From: Karalla daura
Lineage: Eukaryota; Chordata; Actinopteri; Chaetodontiformes; Leiognathidae
Length of the DNA stretch: 64,000 bases
NCBI GenBank assembly: GCA_029224185.1
Contig: CM055205.1
Coordinates: forward strand, 6,315,809-6,379,808
Direction: 5' to 3'
Under the pieces are notes generated by a model. That model was not told the origin of the DNA. It worked only from the letters and a program-made list of their open reading frames with translations, and made no database searches. Positions 36,220 to 47,346 of this stretch are shown in pieces; within the stretch, counting starts at the first letter, position 1, and each line of letters opens with the position of its first letter. The translations under genes and the position numbers were made by a program.

Positions 36220-36500
36220 CACTGAACAAGACAATGTGTCGCTTGATTGTTGCCATGGTAACCATAAGCATGTAGAGTCAGGGAGTGCATTTGTTTCCAT
36301 GACATGTTCACACCGATGCCTCATCGTGGACAAAATCCCATTCTTCTTCTCCTCAGTGTTTGTGTCTCTGAAAGCCTCGCGTTCATCACGCCCTGACACG
36401 ACGAGAGGACTAATGACTCAATTATGCAGCGTTCCCTCCGTCTCGCCGTACCTCACGTCTCATCTTATTTGGACAGGAAGCAGCAGCAGCTGACCCCGGC
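36220..36500. promoter_or_regulatory. Candidate regulatory block with RFX X-box
   Basis: Contains the complete X-box palindrome GTTGCCATGGTAAC (36249-36262) and TAATGACTCAATTATGC (36411-36427), in which an AP-1-like TGACTCA overlaps two TAAT-type cores. RFX factors bind X-boxes in ciliogenic and other genes. The link to a target gene is unknown. Confidence 0.4.
36249..36262. promoter_or_regulatory. RFX X-box, full consensus
   Basis: GTTGCCATGGTAAC fits both half sites of the RFX consensus GTTRCCATGGYAAC. It is the best of the three X-box-like palindromes in the window. Confidence 0.55.
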
Positions 36501-36667
36501 GGTGCGGCCGGGGGCTTGCCCTAATTATTGAGTGGCCACGGGCCTGGGGGATGTCCTCAGAGGATCCTGAGCAGCTCCGGCCCTGGCTGCCAACCCCAGC
36601 CACCTCCCGCAGCACTCACAGTTAGGACCACGACTGGACTCAGAGAGAGACAGATGGAGCCGCAGAG

Positions 36668-36668
<1 letters not shown>

Positions 36669-36698
<30 letters not shown>

Positions 36699-36699
36699 A
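36669..36699. repeat. A-rich purine run
   Basis: Three A-runs separated by single G bases. Confidence 0.9.
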
Positions 36700-37721
36700 A
36701 GTGAGACCTGGGCGGAGGCAAAGTCAGACTAGGAAATGAAACAGACTAAATTAAGTCATGGTGCAGGGGCATCAATGAAGACAGGCACAAATACTAATAC
36801 ACTCAATATGCAGTATGCAGGCGCTAACAGCTACTAGCTACTAGCTAGCTAGCCCAACACAGAAGAAGTGCTCTTAGTGAGATGGAGAACTGAAGGTTGA
36901 CTGCGTTAACAGCTGTTTATATGTGTAGGCACGGCATCGCATACAGCCTCACAGGTCATCTGCCTTACAGGCAGAGATAGAGGTGTTTTCAGTCAGGTCA
37001 CGGTAGGTGTGTTATCCCATACTGCATGTGTTGTACCAGGCAAATCACCTTGAAAGGGAACTGTTATATCAGCTGAAGTCGTTTTCACACATTAGCTGTG
37101 TGACTTGGTTAGAAATACTAGCCTGGTGGCTGTCACCTGCATGGTTTTGCAGCACGTTAGGGTAAAGCTACATGGTGGGAAAATGACAGTATCTCCACCT
37201 TCGGTCTGTTGTTAGTAGACAGTACAGACAGCGATAAGCTAGTTGGAACAGAAAGTCAGACTTCCTCTTGTGTCTTCTCTCAATGAGCCTCTCTCCCTTT
37301 TTAGTTTTTCTTTACTTAGTTTTTAAAAAAAATATCTATACTATTAGATTATATCAGATAATATCATTATCTGATGTAATCCATTACCCAGGGGATGTGA
37401 CTCCTACAGAACCATACACATTTCAGCATATGGAAAACTGCCAGCCTCGACAAGCCTGCTGCACCATATGCAACTGCTAAGCTTTCAATGAGGCTATGAA
37501 TCAAATCATGTACATACCCACTGGCCTGCAGACACCCATTGTAAAGCATTATCTCTTTACTAGTAATCCTGGAGGAGTGCTGATGTGAAGAAATGCATGT
37601 TTGCTGCGTACCTGTAACCTTCAAGACATCTGCAAAGTCAGAGCAGAAGAATGAAAAAAAGGAAAGGGAGGGTCTTGTGGAAATGAAACAAAGAAAGACA
37701 CACATGCATGCGCACGCATAT

Positions 37722-37724
37722 ACA

Positions 37725-37768
<44 letters not shown>
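37722..37768. repeat. (CA)n microsatellite
   Basis: CA units with one TA interruption, about 18 units pure. Confidence 0.96.
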
Positions 37769-37773
<5 letters not shown>

Positions 37774-38073
37774 GTATTCAGCAAAGCTGAGGTGCGGGCC
37801 CTGTACAAACTGTGTCCTGCTGTGGGATGAGAGCTCTGAGGAGGCCGGCACCGCTCCAGATGACATGGGGAGATGGATGGAGAGAACTAAAAAAGAACAG
37901 AGAATATGCAAGTTTCTTCCTCAGCAGTGTGTAGAACAAGTGATGGGGAGGGAAAGAAAGGAGCAAGAAGAGGAGTGAGAGAGGGAGGAGGGAGGACAAA
38001 AAGGAGGCGGCAGGGAGCTTGGTAATGTTTTTGCAACCTCTGTGTCCTCTGGATTTTTGGATATGATGGCATC

Positions 38074-38074
<1 letters not shown>

Positions 38075-38145
<71 letters not shown>
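38075..38145. repeat. (TG)n microsatellite
   Basis: About 35 TG units with one CG interruption. It lies about 310 bp from the (CA)n array at 37722 in the opposite strand sense. Confidence 0.97.
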
Positions 38146-38146
<1 letters not shown>

Positions 38147-39182
38147 CTGCATGTCTGTCCCTGTCATCATCTGTTACCAGACGTTTGTTTGACATTCAGG
38201 CCATATTTCATCACTTTGCGTGTGTTGTTTTCAGTTAATAGAAGTGTCTGTCATAATCAGATATGCAGTATCACCGCGGCGACAGGAGGAAAAAAGAAAA
38301 CAAACTAGAGCATTTCTGCAGGCTGGAGATCCAAGATTTAGAAGATATGAGCATCATTTGTCGCATTCGGACGTTTTAATAAAGTGAATGTGTCAAGTCG
38401 AGTGTGTGCTTGACTCATTCATCACCTCACCCTTTAACCCGTGTAATTCGTAGTGTGCAGCTTCTCAGCCGAGCTGTTCTTTATTCAGGGACCCCTGTGA
38501 TGTGCAGTTTTCACTGCACGTGGAGCAGTTCACCTATTTACTGTGCGTGTATATTTACCATGGATGTATTGTATGAGCATTGTATGCTCTATCTATTGTG
38601 AGGGCAGTGGTGAAAACCATCTGGGACTTTGGTCATTATTAAATCTTGTTTAAGCTGCCCGAGTCAACATCTTTGGCCCAAATAACCGCTCATATTGTGA
38701 GCAGGGTAGCGCGTTTGGAGAATGATCATTGGCTTGCGATGTCACCCTCACCTCTACAGAGTAATTTAGCACGTTAAAGATTATTGCCGCCGGTCCATGT
38801 AGTGATTGGTTCAGTCTCAGAGCTCGCATTGACCTTGTCTGCAGCAGCAGGAAGCTACAAAACCTGGAAAACACCTCTGTACAACACCAGTGTAAAAGCA
38901 CAGAGTCATGCTCTCGCTGGACAAAATCAGTAATAATATGGGTATTTTTCTCATAACCAAATACTGTTCAAACCTTTGTTTGTACTGTGCACATGTGTTT
39001 GTCCCTGTTGGTTCTGGTAGTGTTTGTTAATGAGCATTTGCAGCCACAGTACAGACACAGGTCAGTGTCTACATCAGTGTTTGCATGCTTGGCAAGCAAC
39101 GATTTGAGCGGTGAGGTTAAATTGTTCTTATTCTTTCTGAGTCAAAGTAGCTCAGTGTACAAATGGGGACAGGTTCATTCAC

Positions 39183-39430
39183 TCATCCATCCTTCATCTT
39201 GTCCGCTTCAACCTTAACAGTGTCACAGGGGTCTGCTGGAGCCTAACACAGTGCACCCCCCAGACAAGTCTTCAGTGTTTAAACGTGAAGGAACCTACTT
39301 GGAAAAAACCCACGCACACACAAGGAGAACATGCAAACTTCATAGAGAAGGGCCCTGAGACTGACCTAGGACCAGAGGAGTCCCAGGTCCTTCCTTCTGT
39401 GAGCTATCATTTATATCCACCGAGCCACAG
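39183..39430 (-). mobile_element. Fish SINE-like element, reverse orientation
   Basis: On the minus strand it begins near 39430 with GTGGCTCGGTGG (head), then GGAAGGACCTGGGACTCC, AAGTTTGCATGTTCTCCTTG, TGTGTGCGTGGGTTTTTTCC, and ends with CAGACCCCTGTGACACTG and a GATGAGTGAATGAA tail. The middle CCTCCCACAGTCC module is largely deleted or diverged. Confidence 0.75.
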
Positions 39431-39779
39431 TCTGGAGTGGTCCAGCCTTAGGCAAAAAGGCTGGAGGGGGATGTGCCTCTATTGCGCTTGCTGTGAAACC
39501 ACATGGTGACACATCCCTCAAATTCTCTCACCAAATGTGGCGCACGTTACGTAACAGCTCTAGAACAGCCAGCAAAAGCCAAACACAGTTTGTGTAGCAT
39601 AACATTTGCATGGTTTTATAATACAAAGCATGTGCTTGTTGCTACTATATCTCATGCTCACTGATGCGTTTTATATGGAAAATGACTTTTTTATCAGTTC
39701 AGAAAAGTCCATCGTCCCCTGAGTGATCCATCCACTGAAGGCAGTTTTGCGAGAGAAAGCCGAATCCTTTGTTACATTT

Positions 39780-40080
39780 GTCTCTGTTATACCAAATCGT
39801 CCTCATCGATCTTCTCGACGTTGAGACAGGAAATTAATTATGAAGCCGACTTCCTGTTTAATGGGTTCGCAGGCACGCAAACACACGCGAGTTCACTTGC
39901 TCGGCATAATGCGCTGCGCTGCGATGAAGCTTTCATAAGCGTCAGGGTGGAGGAGATGCCGGGCCACGTGGGCCAGCACATGGAGACATTAAGACAAGCC
40001 AGAGAGAGAGAGAAAGCCTTACATAATGACACATCAAACTATGAATAATGTAATATCTGTGTGTACTGTTTTCCATGAAT
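39780..40080. promoter_or_regulatory. Candidate enhancer block
   Basis: AAATTAATTATGAAG (39831-39845) is followed by an ETS-like CTTCCTG and GTTTAATGGG; ACATAATGACACATCAAAC and ATGAATAATGTAATATC lie downstream. Repeat-free between an AT-rich and a TG-rich part. Confidence 0.28.
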
Positions 40081-40944
40081 AATGCACAGTCTGTGTGTGA
40101 GTCTGTGTGCGCGCGCGTGCCTTCCCAGCTTCGTCGGTGTGTGTATTTGCGAGCGGTGTCCCCTTGAGTCGCTGGATATTTGGGCATGCGTCTAAGTGTG
40201 TGTAAGTGTGTGTGGGTGCGTGTACAACGGAGATCAAACAAACCCAGACAGACCGGGGTGAGGCAGGGTTCTCCGGATTCGCTTTGAACTCGCAATGGAA
40301 AGGAGCGAGGAGAGCGGAGAGAAGGAGGAGGACCGGAGGAAGAGGTAAATCAAAGAGCTGGCCCTCACTTTCTATGTTTCATTTTCTCGCCCTGTGATCT
40401 TTCTCTGCACGCATTCACACTCCTCCACATCACGGATGATGAAGACTTCCCCGTTTCAGCCTCCCACTCCAGGAATTTCCAACTTATTGATATTTGTTAT
40501 GAGAGAATGTACAAGGGGGGGGCTGCTTACTCATGCCATGTTTTCATCAATGAACTACCCCATGGTAACTCAATCGCCTCACGGATCATTGGGACTGAGT
40601 TACAGCTCAGCTCCGCTGGTTCTCTCGGATTCCTTTGCAGCTTTAAGTGGACAAAGTTTGTTCTGAAACAAACTGGGAGGGTAAAGCTTTCAAGGCTACA
40701 CCAAGTGTAAAGCCGTGAATGCGACGCCGGCTGCCGTGGCAGCAGCTCAAATAGCATGTACTGAATCAGAATAAAACACATGCAGCCATGTAAGCAAATG
40801 TCAGCCAACCCCGTGACAAACAAACGCTCACACATCTACGCAGAGAGATTGCTCACGCGTACACACAAGCACACAGAGATACGAGGTAGCACACATGCTC
40901 CTCTGCCCACGCGTGTGATAACAGATGCACAAAAAACACACACG

Positions 40945-40999
40945 ACAGAGAGAGAGAGGGAGAGAGAGAGGGAGAGAGAGAGGGAGAGAGAGAGAGAGA
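40945..40999. repeat. (GA)n microsatellite with periodic GGG
   Basis: GA units interrupted by GGG about every 12-14 bases (a higher-order GA/GGGA pattern). It mirrors pyrimidine tracts at 41185 and 41405 on the same strand. Confidence 0.95.
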
Positions 41000-41184
41000 T
41001 GAGTGATGCGTGTCCATCTGGACTGCAGGCTGCTGTGTGTCATGACAGTCACGGGAGGGTTTTTCGAGAATGGGGAGAGAAAACAATGAAACACAAACCA
41101 AAGCAGAGAAGCTGATCGGAGGTCAGGGTGAGAGTGATTCTTGGCCTGAGCAATCTTCTCTCTCAACCCAAAGGCGTATCTAGT

Positions 41185-41221
41185 CTCTTTCCCTCTCTCT
41201 CCCTCTCTCTCTCTCTCTCTC
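41185..41221. repeat. (CT)n microsatellite
   Basis: CT units with CCCT interruptions. It is the reverse complement pattern of the GA array about 200 bp upstream, so the two could pair as an inverted repeat. Confidence 0.95.
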
Positions 41222-41404
41222 AGACTGTACCACACAGCAGGTGCACAAAAGCTCTGCTCTCATTTTCCCTTCTCATTTTTTCCACTCACTTTGTCACTCC
41301 TCGTTCCATCGTTTCTTTTTGCCGCTGACCTCCCTTGTTTCCACGCTCTCGAATGCTTTCGCCACGCTGAAAGCAGAGAGAAGAGACATCTCCAAAGCAG
41401 TTTG

Positions 41405-41459
41405 TCTCCCTCTCTCTTTCTCTATGTCTCTCTCTCTCTTTCTCTCTCTCTCTCGCTCC
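41405..41459. repeat. (CT)n microsatellite
   Basis: CT units with TTT and ATG interruptions. Confidence 0.95.
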
Positions 41460-41668
41460 ACTGTGCTGAAAAATAGAAAGAAATAGACATCAGAATCGCT
41501 TGGCGCTGTCATCGCTCAGCTTTTACGCCAAATGAAGACGGGGTTTGAAGGCCTCACTGTGTGAGGTGTTTTTACAGAGGCTGTAAAGATGAGCAAGTGA
41601 GCTCCACTATCTGCTCTGTCAAGATGGGGACAAAGGAAAGCACAAACACACCCACACAAAGACAGCCA

Positions 41669-41670
<2 letters not shown>

Positions 41671-41702
<32 letters not shown>
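41671..41702. repeat. Pure (CA)16 microsatellite
   Basis: Sixteen uninterrupted CA units. Confidence 0.97.
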
Positions 41703-41704
<2 letters not shown>

Positions 41705-44089
41705 TAGGCTGGAGTCCCAACATGACCTTTATTTGCCCCTTCAAAAGGAGTGTGGGTTGCAGATGGGGGTATTTTTCATGGTGTATGAGCACACAAACAC
41801 ACACACACACTGGGTTTGCTCTCAGTAGGAGACGCGGTGGTCAAATGCATCCAGCTGAGGGAGTCACCCCATCACCATATGTCACCATCCCACCCCCCCA
41901 CCCCCACAATGATCCCTGATCTCCATAAGTCAGCCAACCTTTCCACTCCTCGCCCGCCTGCACCCTCGAATCCTCAACCATCTTTCCTCCGTCTTGAGTC
42001 GCCGACACCAGCCCTGGCTCTCTGCTCCACGAAACCGTTCACTGATGTGATGAAATCACCTCCGCGCAGAAGAAAGCAGCTGCTCTTTGACTCATAGCTG
42101 TGAGGACGGCTCCAAAAATACAGTTCCAAGCTCTCAAACTTATCTCAAATTCAGTCAAAGATGCAATATGATGAAGAATTTATACAACAAAATAAACACA
42201 GTATTTCCATTTACTTTTTTCATCAGCAGTGTTTACTCAGTTCTCAATTATTCTCACCATATTCTCATTATCTCATCTCAGTCCTGTCCCAGAAAACGCT
42301 TATTATACAGTACAGTTATATAGTTATACTCGTCATACCAGCAATACAGGTATTACACTAGTTGTCATCTCTAGTTATAATACTATATAGATTAGTTATG
42401 TATTAGAGATACATAACTGTATTGCATGCATTCCTCCTCAACACTGGTTATAGCTACACCAGTTTTGCACTTTGACATAATTACATTATGATGGATGTTT
42501 TAACCATCCTTAAGTTTGTTTATTGATGCTTAAAGATGACAGATGTTTTAGAAATATGAGAAGAAAATAAAACAAATTGCAGAGAATCATTACCAAACTG
42601 GAGTAAGTCATTGGAAATAGAAAATCCCCTTATGCCATCCATTACTTTCAACACTGTAAGTGTATTCTGAGTATCATCTATCTAAATTGTAACTGTCTTG
42701 GAAGTCACTCATATTTTGTATTCCAAGTCTGGGACTCTGCTACACTCTGTTATACTTTGTGTTTATCTCCAACATAGACAATTTGTCAAAAGATTATCAC
42801 GAGGCGTACATTGCATAAACATGGTAACGAGCCTGCACAAGCAGACCAAAGAGAAATGTTTACCCTTCTCTTACATCCCCATGTGGTTTTTCATGGAGGT
42901 TTGGATGCGTCGTGTCGGCACTGCTGCCTAGAGATTCCAGGAAATCGCCGCAGCTTAAAAAAAAAAATGCCTTCATATCAGTGATGGCTGACAAATAAAA
43001 CATCCCTTAAGTCACGCAGTTTGGTGAAAATGCCCCATAAGAATAATCCACATGCAGCACCAACAGAATTATCATGAGTGAACTAAAACTGTGTCGCTCT
43101 CAGACGTTTTTAGCCTGATGTTCATAATATTTTAGCAGGATTACACAGCGTGAACTGTTTCACTTCTTCCCAATGCTTCCTGGCAGTGTGTCCCGCACTC
43201 TTGTGTCCTTAAAGTTGTGCAATGCCATCTGTTTGAAAATAAATAAATAAAGAAGATAATCCCGCTGTGTGGAGGTTAATCCAGACATCTTCAAACACTG
43301 TGACAGCACTGACAACTCGATTTGTCTTTCGCAAACGTCTTGGAATAAACCTCAGAGAAATCTAAATTGCAAGATCCTGCATATTGTCAAAAACTCTGTA
43401 CAACTGTGACAATGCAACTGCTTTACAAATATTACAGTTATTGCTCTCTTTACAGTGAGAGCTCTTTAATTGGGCTTTATTGCATCTTATTACATCAGCG
43501 TTACCAAGATGTGTGAGGAGATAGAGGGTTCAAACATGTCCTGATTTGTAAAAAAAGAAAAACAAAATCTCCTATAAGCTCAAGACACAAGCTCAAACAG
43601 GCACTGGGTGTCTATATCAAGATCCTTTCATACATCCTTTTATGTGTCCTCATCATTCTAAATTTAATTAACAGCACCTGCTGTCCTCTCTCTTTTGCAT
43701 GTTCACGCACACACAGACACACACACGCACACACGTACAAAGCAGCCCTATCCACTGTGCGTACGGAGCAGGTTGAGCAGGATGAATCAGTGGAGGGTGG
43801 TGGAGTGTGGCGCTGATGGGGCTGAAGTGACATTTAGAAGAAGAGGGCAGAGTCAGTCTGGAGTGGCGTACTTGCTTTCTTCTCCCTTTTGTCCCATTTA
43901 TGACCATAATTCATTTCAGCGTCACTATGGAAACTGAGAGGCCATAATCAGCGAGCAGAGTCCTAAGTGACGCCTGAACACAAAGACAGTAATGAAAGCA
44001 AAAAGGGGCTGCAAAAAAACACTGTTGACTTTGCCCGGCGACGGGGAATGAAGAAACAAAAATACAAGCGATGATTTCTTATTGTTCAC

Positions 44090-44300
44090 GGTGAAAGACT
44101 GGATCAATTAAGTATTGAGAAAGTGCAATTTGGGACCCTTGATAATTTGAGAGCTATTATCCTGGAGACAATAAATAAGAGGCAATCAGTCACTCCTAAT
44201 GAGGGTGTGATTGGGAGCACTTTGGTGAATAAAGGCTGAAGCAGCTTCGCGAAGACTGCACCTCTTTTCATTGGCTGGGATGAATGCAACAGGACCAGTT
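44090..44300. promoter_or_regulatory. Candidate conserved enhancer block
   Basis: Unique sequence with GGATCAATTAAGTATTGAG, CCTTGATAATTTGAGAG, GACAATAAATAAGAGGC and CTCCTAATGAGGGTGTGA. Dense AT-core motifs in a repeat-free segment suggest a homeodomain or SOX-bound element; this is inference. Confidence 0.35.
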
Positions 44301-45559
44301 TCGCTTTGTGTGCAGCTTTTACAGTGCGCTTTGTATTACTGGGTCTAAATCAGTCAGCAATAAAAAAAATACACACACACACACGCACACACACACGCGC
44401 CAGGCTAGACAGTTACACACACACACCTTGGCTGCTCATCACGTGGCGGGGTCTTCACTTAATGTGGCATCATCCTTTGTTAACACATGCTTTTGTCTGC
44501 AGGCTCGCATTTCAGGTGAGATCCCTCAGAATAAATATCAGGTGCAATTTGGTTCATTAAAAGAGGGTGACTGGGTGACAGAGCAACAACTTCCCCATGA
44601 TGCAGATTTATCCAGACGAAAACTAATGGCCTTGAGGATAAAAACACTCAGATTGGGCTTCGACTCCGAGGTCCGTTGAGGTTAATCCTCAAACACTTTC
44701 CGCCAGATTTGTGGCACAGCGCAGAATTAAGTTTGACTGATATTTTACCGTCATATTTTTGTTTTAACATTGATGTCGAGCGAGACTGAAATGTGCTGCT
44801 TTAAATGGAACAATCTCTGAGGACGAGTTGAAATGTGTCAAGTGATGCCGCTGCCAGCGCCATCCTCAGCTGTTTTGACGCTAAACTGCATGGTAAGATG
44901 CCAAAGTAAGATTTATTATTATTTTTAAATCTGTCCTGTTCAGCAGCTTAAGCGTACAATGCATATAAAGCACAACGATGACGCCGGATGAGCATCCTTG
45001 GAGCGGTGTCATTCTACCAGCTCATTCTCATCACCCGTTTCCAGCTGTAGAGCAATCTCCCGATAATGCACTGTGGCCCTCTGAAATGATTTTCATTGAT
45101 TTACCCAGCATTACAACCGCCTGCTCTATTCCCACCATTCACTTCCACCTGGGACATATTATTTCAGCCAGATTTCTTTCCTAACGTCTGCATGCAATGT
45201 TGCATGGTCGAAGTGTTATTGCTGTTATTTTCTATGTTTGCACTTCTCTTCTTCTTCTTGCAGTTCCTATTGCCAAGACATTTTTGCATGACAAAATTAA
45301 CACTTCCACTGCCGGTAACGACCACACCCAAACTGGCAACCCGGAGCCGAGGTGCGCTGCCAGATAACCAGAACGTCACCCTCTCAGCTGAGTGGGCAGA
45401 GTGATGAAACATGGACAGACGCCCCCTCACCTTGGTGAGCAGATCGGTACCACAGCAGGAGAGATCCAAGCCCAGTGCACCCTGGGGAGGTGTGTGTATG
45501 TTCACATTCTGGGCATGTGTGTGTATGCGTGCGCTCGGCAGCAAGACAGACTGGCAACC

Positions 45560-45860
45560 ACAAACCCCCCATAGAGAAAGACGAGGGAAGAAAGAGAGAA
45601 GTAACAGTGGGTGAGGGGGCCGGATCGGTCCTGAGTGGAGAGAGACTGGGGGGGAGAGAGAAGGATGATCCTGAAGTGGTGATGGTGGGGCGATGAAGCA
45701 GGGTCTCGGGCTGAAAGAGATGAAGAGGCGGATGGTGGAATTAAGGCAGGGGGATCGGAGAAAGAGGGAGATAGATGAAAGTGAGATGAAAGAGAAGTAC
45801 TGTAGGGAAAAGGGAATGCGGAAAGAGAGAGGGGGGAGGGGAGGCGTGAGTGTGTGGACG
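45560..45860. repeat. Purine-rich tract
   Basis: About 300 bp strongly enriched in A and G on the plus strand, with GATGAAAGAGA-like imperfect units. It is the longest strand-asymmetric tract in the window. Confidence 0.7.
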
Positions 45861-46785
45861 GCTGGATGAGTGGGGAAGAGTGGCGCGGGCCCAGTGCTTT
45901 TGTCTGGGCGAGAGCGTCCTGGCTAAAAGGCTTCGCCTTGAATTATGAACGGCGACCGTGCGCCGTCGCCGCGGTGAGCACGCACCACGTCAGCGCTTTA
46001 CTCACCTCCTCAGGGCCGCCGTGAATCATTGATGCTGCGGATCAGACACAGATGCAGCAGGGTCTGTTAAGCAATAAGACGTTACCTGTTCAGTCTCTTG
46101 GTCCAGCCATGGTTCGTTTCCCGGTTTCCCCGTCCTGACCTAAAAAAAAAAGAAAGCCATTTCGGGACAATGACCTTATGTTGATATCACGCATCCCTGT
46201 AGGTTCCCAATAGCCTTTGTGGCCAAATGTCATTTTTCTCCCTTTGTGCGAGCGTTTTGTTCTGCCGCTCTGACCTTCCGTGCCCACGTTTGTTTTATTA
46301 ACGGCGCGTCACTGTTGATTTTCAGACGCGCTATCACGGCAACATCATCATCCTGCCTCCCCGGCGCAGCCAGGACCTTTGTCTGTTACGCCTTCATTAC
46401 CTTCAAGTCCTAATTCGGGCACGTGTTCCGGCACTGATAAGGTTAATGGGATATCTGTGAGACGGGGCCGCGTCACCACAAAGCTGACAATCTGGCGCGC
46501 TGAAATGCGTAAAAATGAGCACAGAGGGTTTTATTGAAACGTGATCCAGAGAAACATCGTTTCATATGTAATTCCGATCGCGATGCCTTGTCTGATGCTC
46601 AACTGTGACCATGTGAGTGTTTATGTGTGACTAATGTATTTTTGATTGGGTGTGATTAAAAAGCAGAGCAAGGCGAAGCATCTGTGATGATACTCTTCCT
46701 GAAGCCAATAACCTCCCACCACACTGGCAGGGGTCCATCCACTGTAGCCTGAAATGAGGAGGCATCACAGCAATTAAGATACATG

Positions 46786-46787
<2 letters not shown>
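45861..46787. other. Gene-free stretch with CpG-rich pocket
   Basis: A CpG-rich pocket covers 45930-46010 and holds a perfect 7-bp hairpin (45950-45956 with 45965-45971) and an ATG followed by a donor-like CG|GTGAGC (described in the findings). 46400-46600 contains CTAATTCGGGCACGTGTTCC with a palindromic E-box (CACGTG, 46420-46425) and may be regulatory. Confidence 0.45.

Positions 46788-46819
<32 letters not shown>
46788..46819. repeat. (CA)16 microsatellite
   Basis: Pure CA units after a CATGCACG lead. Confidence 0.96.
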
Positions 46820-46824
<5 letters not shown>

Positions 46825-46914
46825 TTTCGCGCTATAAGCGTTCATCCAGTCCAGCAATCATTTGTTATGTCGTGCTTTGACGATCGGTGCAGTTACCAAA
46901 GAGGTTATGTTACA

Positions 46915-47140
46915 AGGTGAGAGGAGCAGGTTGGATCCAAATGCAGGCAGGCAGCAGGCGGACAATTAACACAGCAGTGAGAAATGTCGACTTAACTTAG
47001 AAGGAACTGAAAAACTGCGCTCAAGCACAAACTAATGAGGGAATGTGAAAACTAATGGGGGAATGAACAGGTGGAAAGGTCCAGTCAGAAAGGATTGGCT
47101 GGGGAAACCCCAGGAGCCCCATAGGCTGAGATGGTGGAGA
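46915..47140. repeat. Possible dispersed repeat fragment
   Basis: The wording GGATCCAAATGCAGGCAGGC, GAACTGAAAAACTGCGCTC and AACTAATGGGGGAATGAACA resembles internal parts of common fish non-autonomous DNA transposons. Direct near-repeats of ACTAATGRGGGAATG occur at about 47032 and 47051. Family and ends are not identifiable here. Confidence 0.25.
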
Positions 47141-47221
47141 TTCATACTTGTCCATTTAATATTGTACTAAAGTCTCATACCCTTCAGCTACCTTAGATAC
47201 TGTTCAGAATTCAGTTCACAA

Positions 47222-47346
47222 TTCATTCATTATCTTACCTGCTGGTGCCTGTCTCAAGCGTGTTCAGGTGAAGACAGAGAATACACCCTGGACAGGCCTA
47301 CAATCTATCAGAGGTCTATAATCTACACAAACGCATTTACACTCGT
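47222..47346 (-). mobile_element. 3' half of fish SINE-like element, reverse orientation
   Basis: ATTCATTCATTATCTTACCT (tail side), CAAGCGTGTTCAGG, GAATACACCCTGGACAGGCC, AATCTATCAGAGG and CATTTACACTCG follow the reverse complement of the family's 3' half. The head is absent. Confidence 0.65.

Larger units (their letters stand above)
35601..38073. other. Gene-free stretch
   Basis: A purine-rich tract (35690-35795), a candidate regulatory block with an RFX site (36220-36500), an A-rich purine run (36669-36699), a CTAG-rich patch (36828-36853) and a CA array (37722-37768). 36900-37620 shows nothing recognisable. No exon is supported. Confidence 0.55.
38146..40940. other. Gene-free stretch
   Basis: Contains a reverse SINE-like copy (39183-39430) and a candidate regulatory block (39780-40080). 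40090-40220 is TG/GC-rich. The rest, including 38300-39150 and 40400-40900, has no identifiable feature and no supported exon. Confidence 0.55.
41460..45560. other. Gene-free stretch
   Basis: Contains a CA array (41671-41702), a short perfect hairpin (42394-42418), a candidate enhancer (44090-44300) and short CA tracts near 43707-43735 and 44373-44400. 42430-43600 and 44700-45160 show nothing recognisable. The 131-codon plus-strand frame at 44284-44679 ends in a complex peptide I cannot assign; without a splice or conservation argument I do not call it. Confidence 0.5.

Noticed and set aside
36828..36853. CTAG-rich patch as a possible tandem repeat
   Set aside because: Only a few units of GCTA/CTAG with no further structure.
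44284..44679. 131-codon plus-strand frame with a complex C-terminal half
   Set aside because: Begins with CA-array translation. The last 60 residues look ordinary but match no family I recognise, and no splice or conservation evidence supports them.
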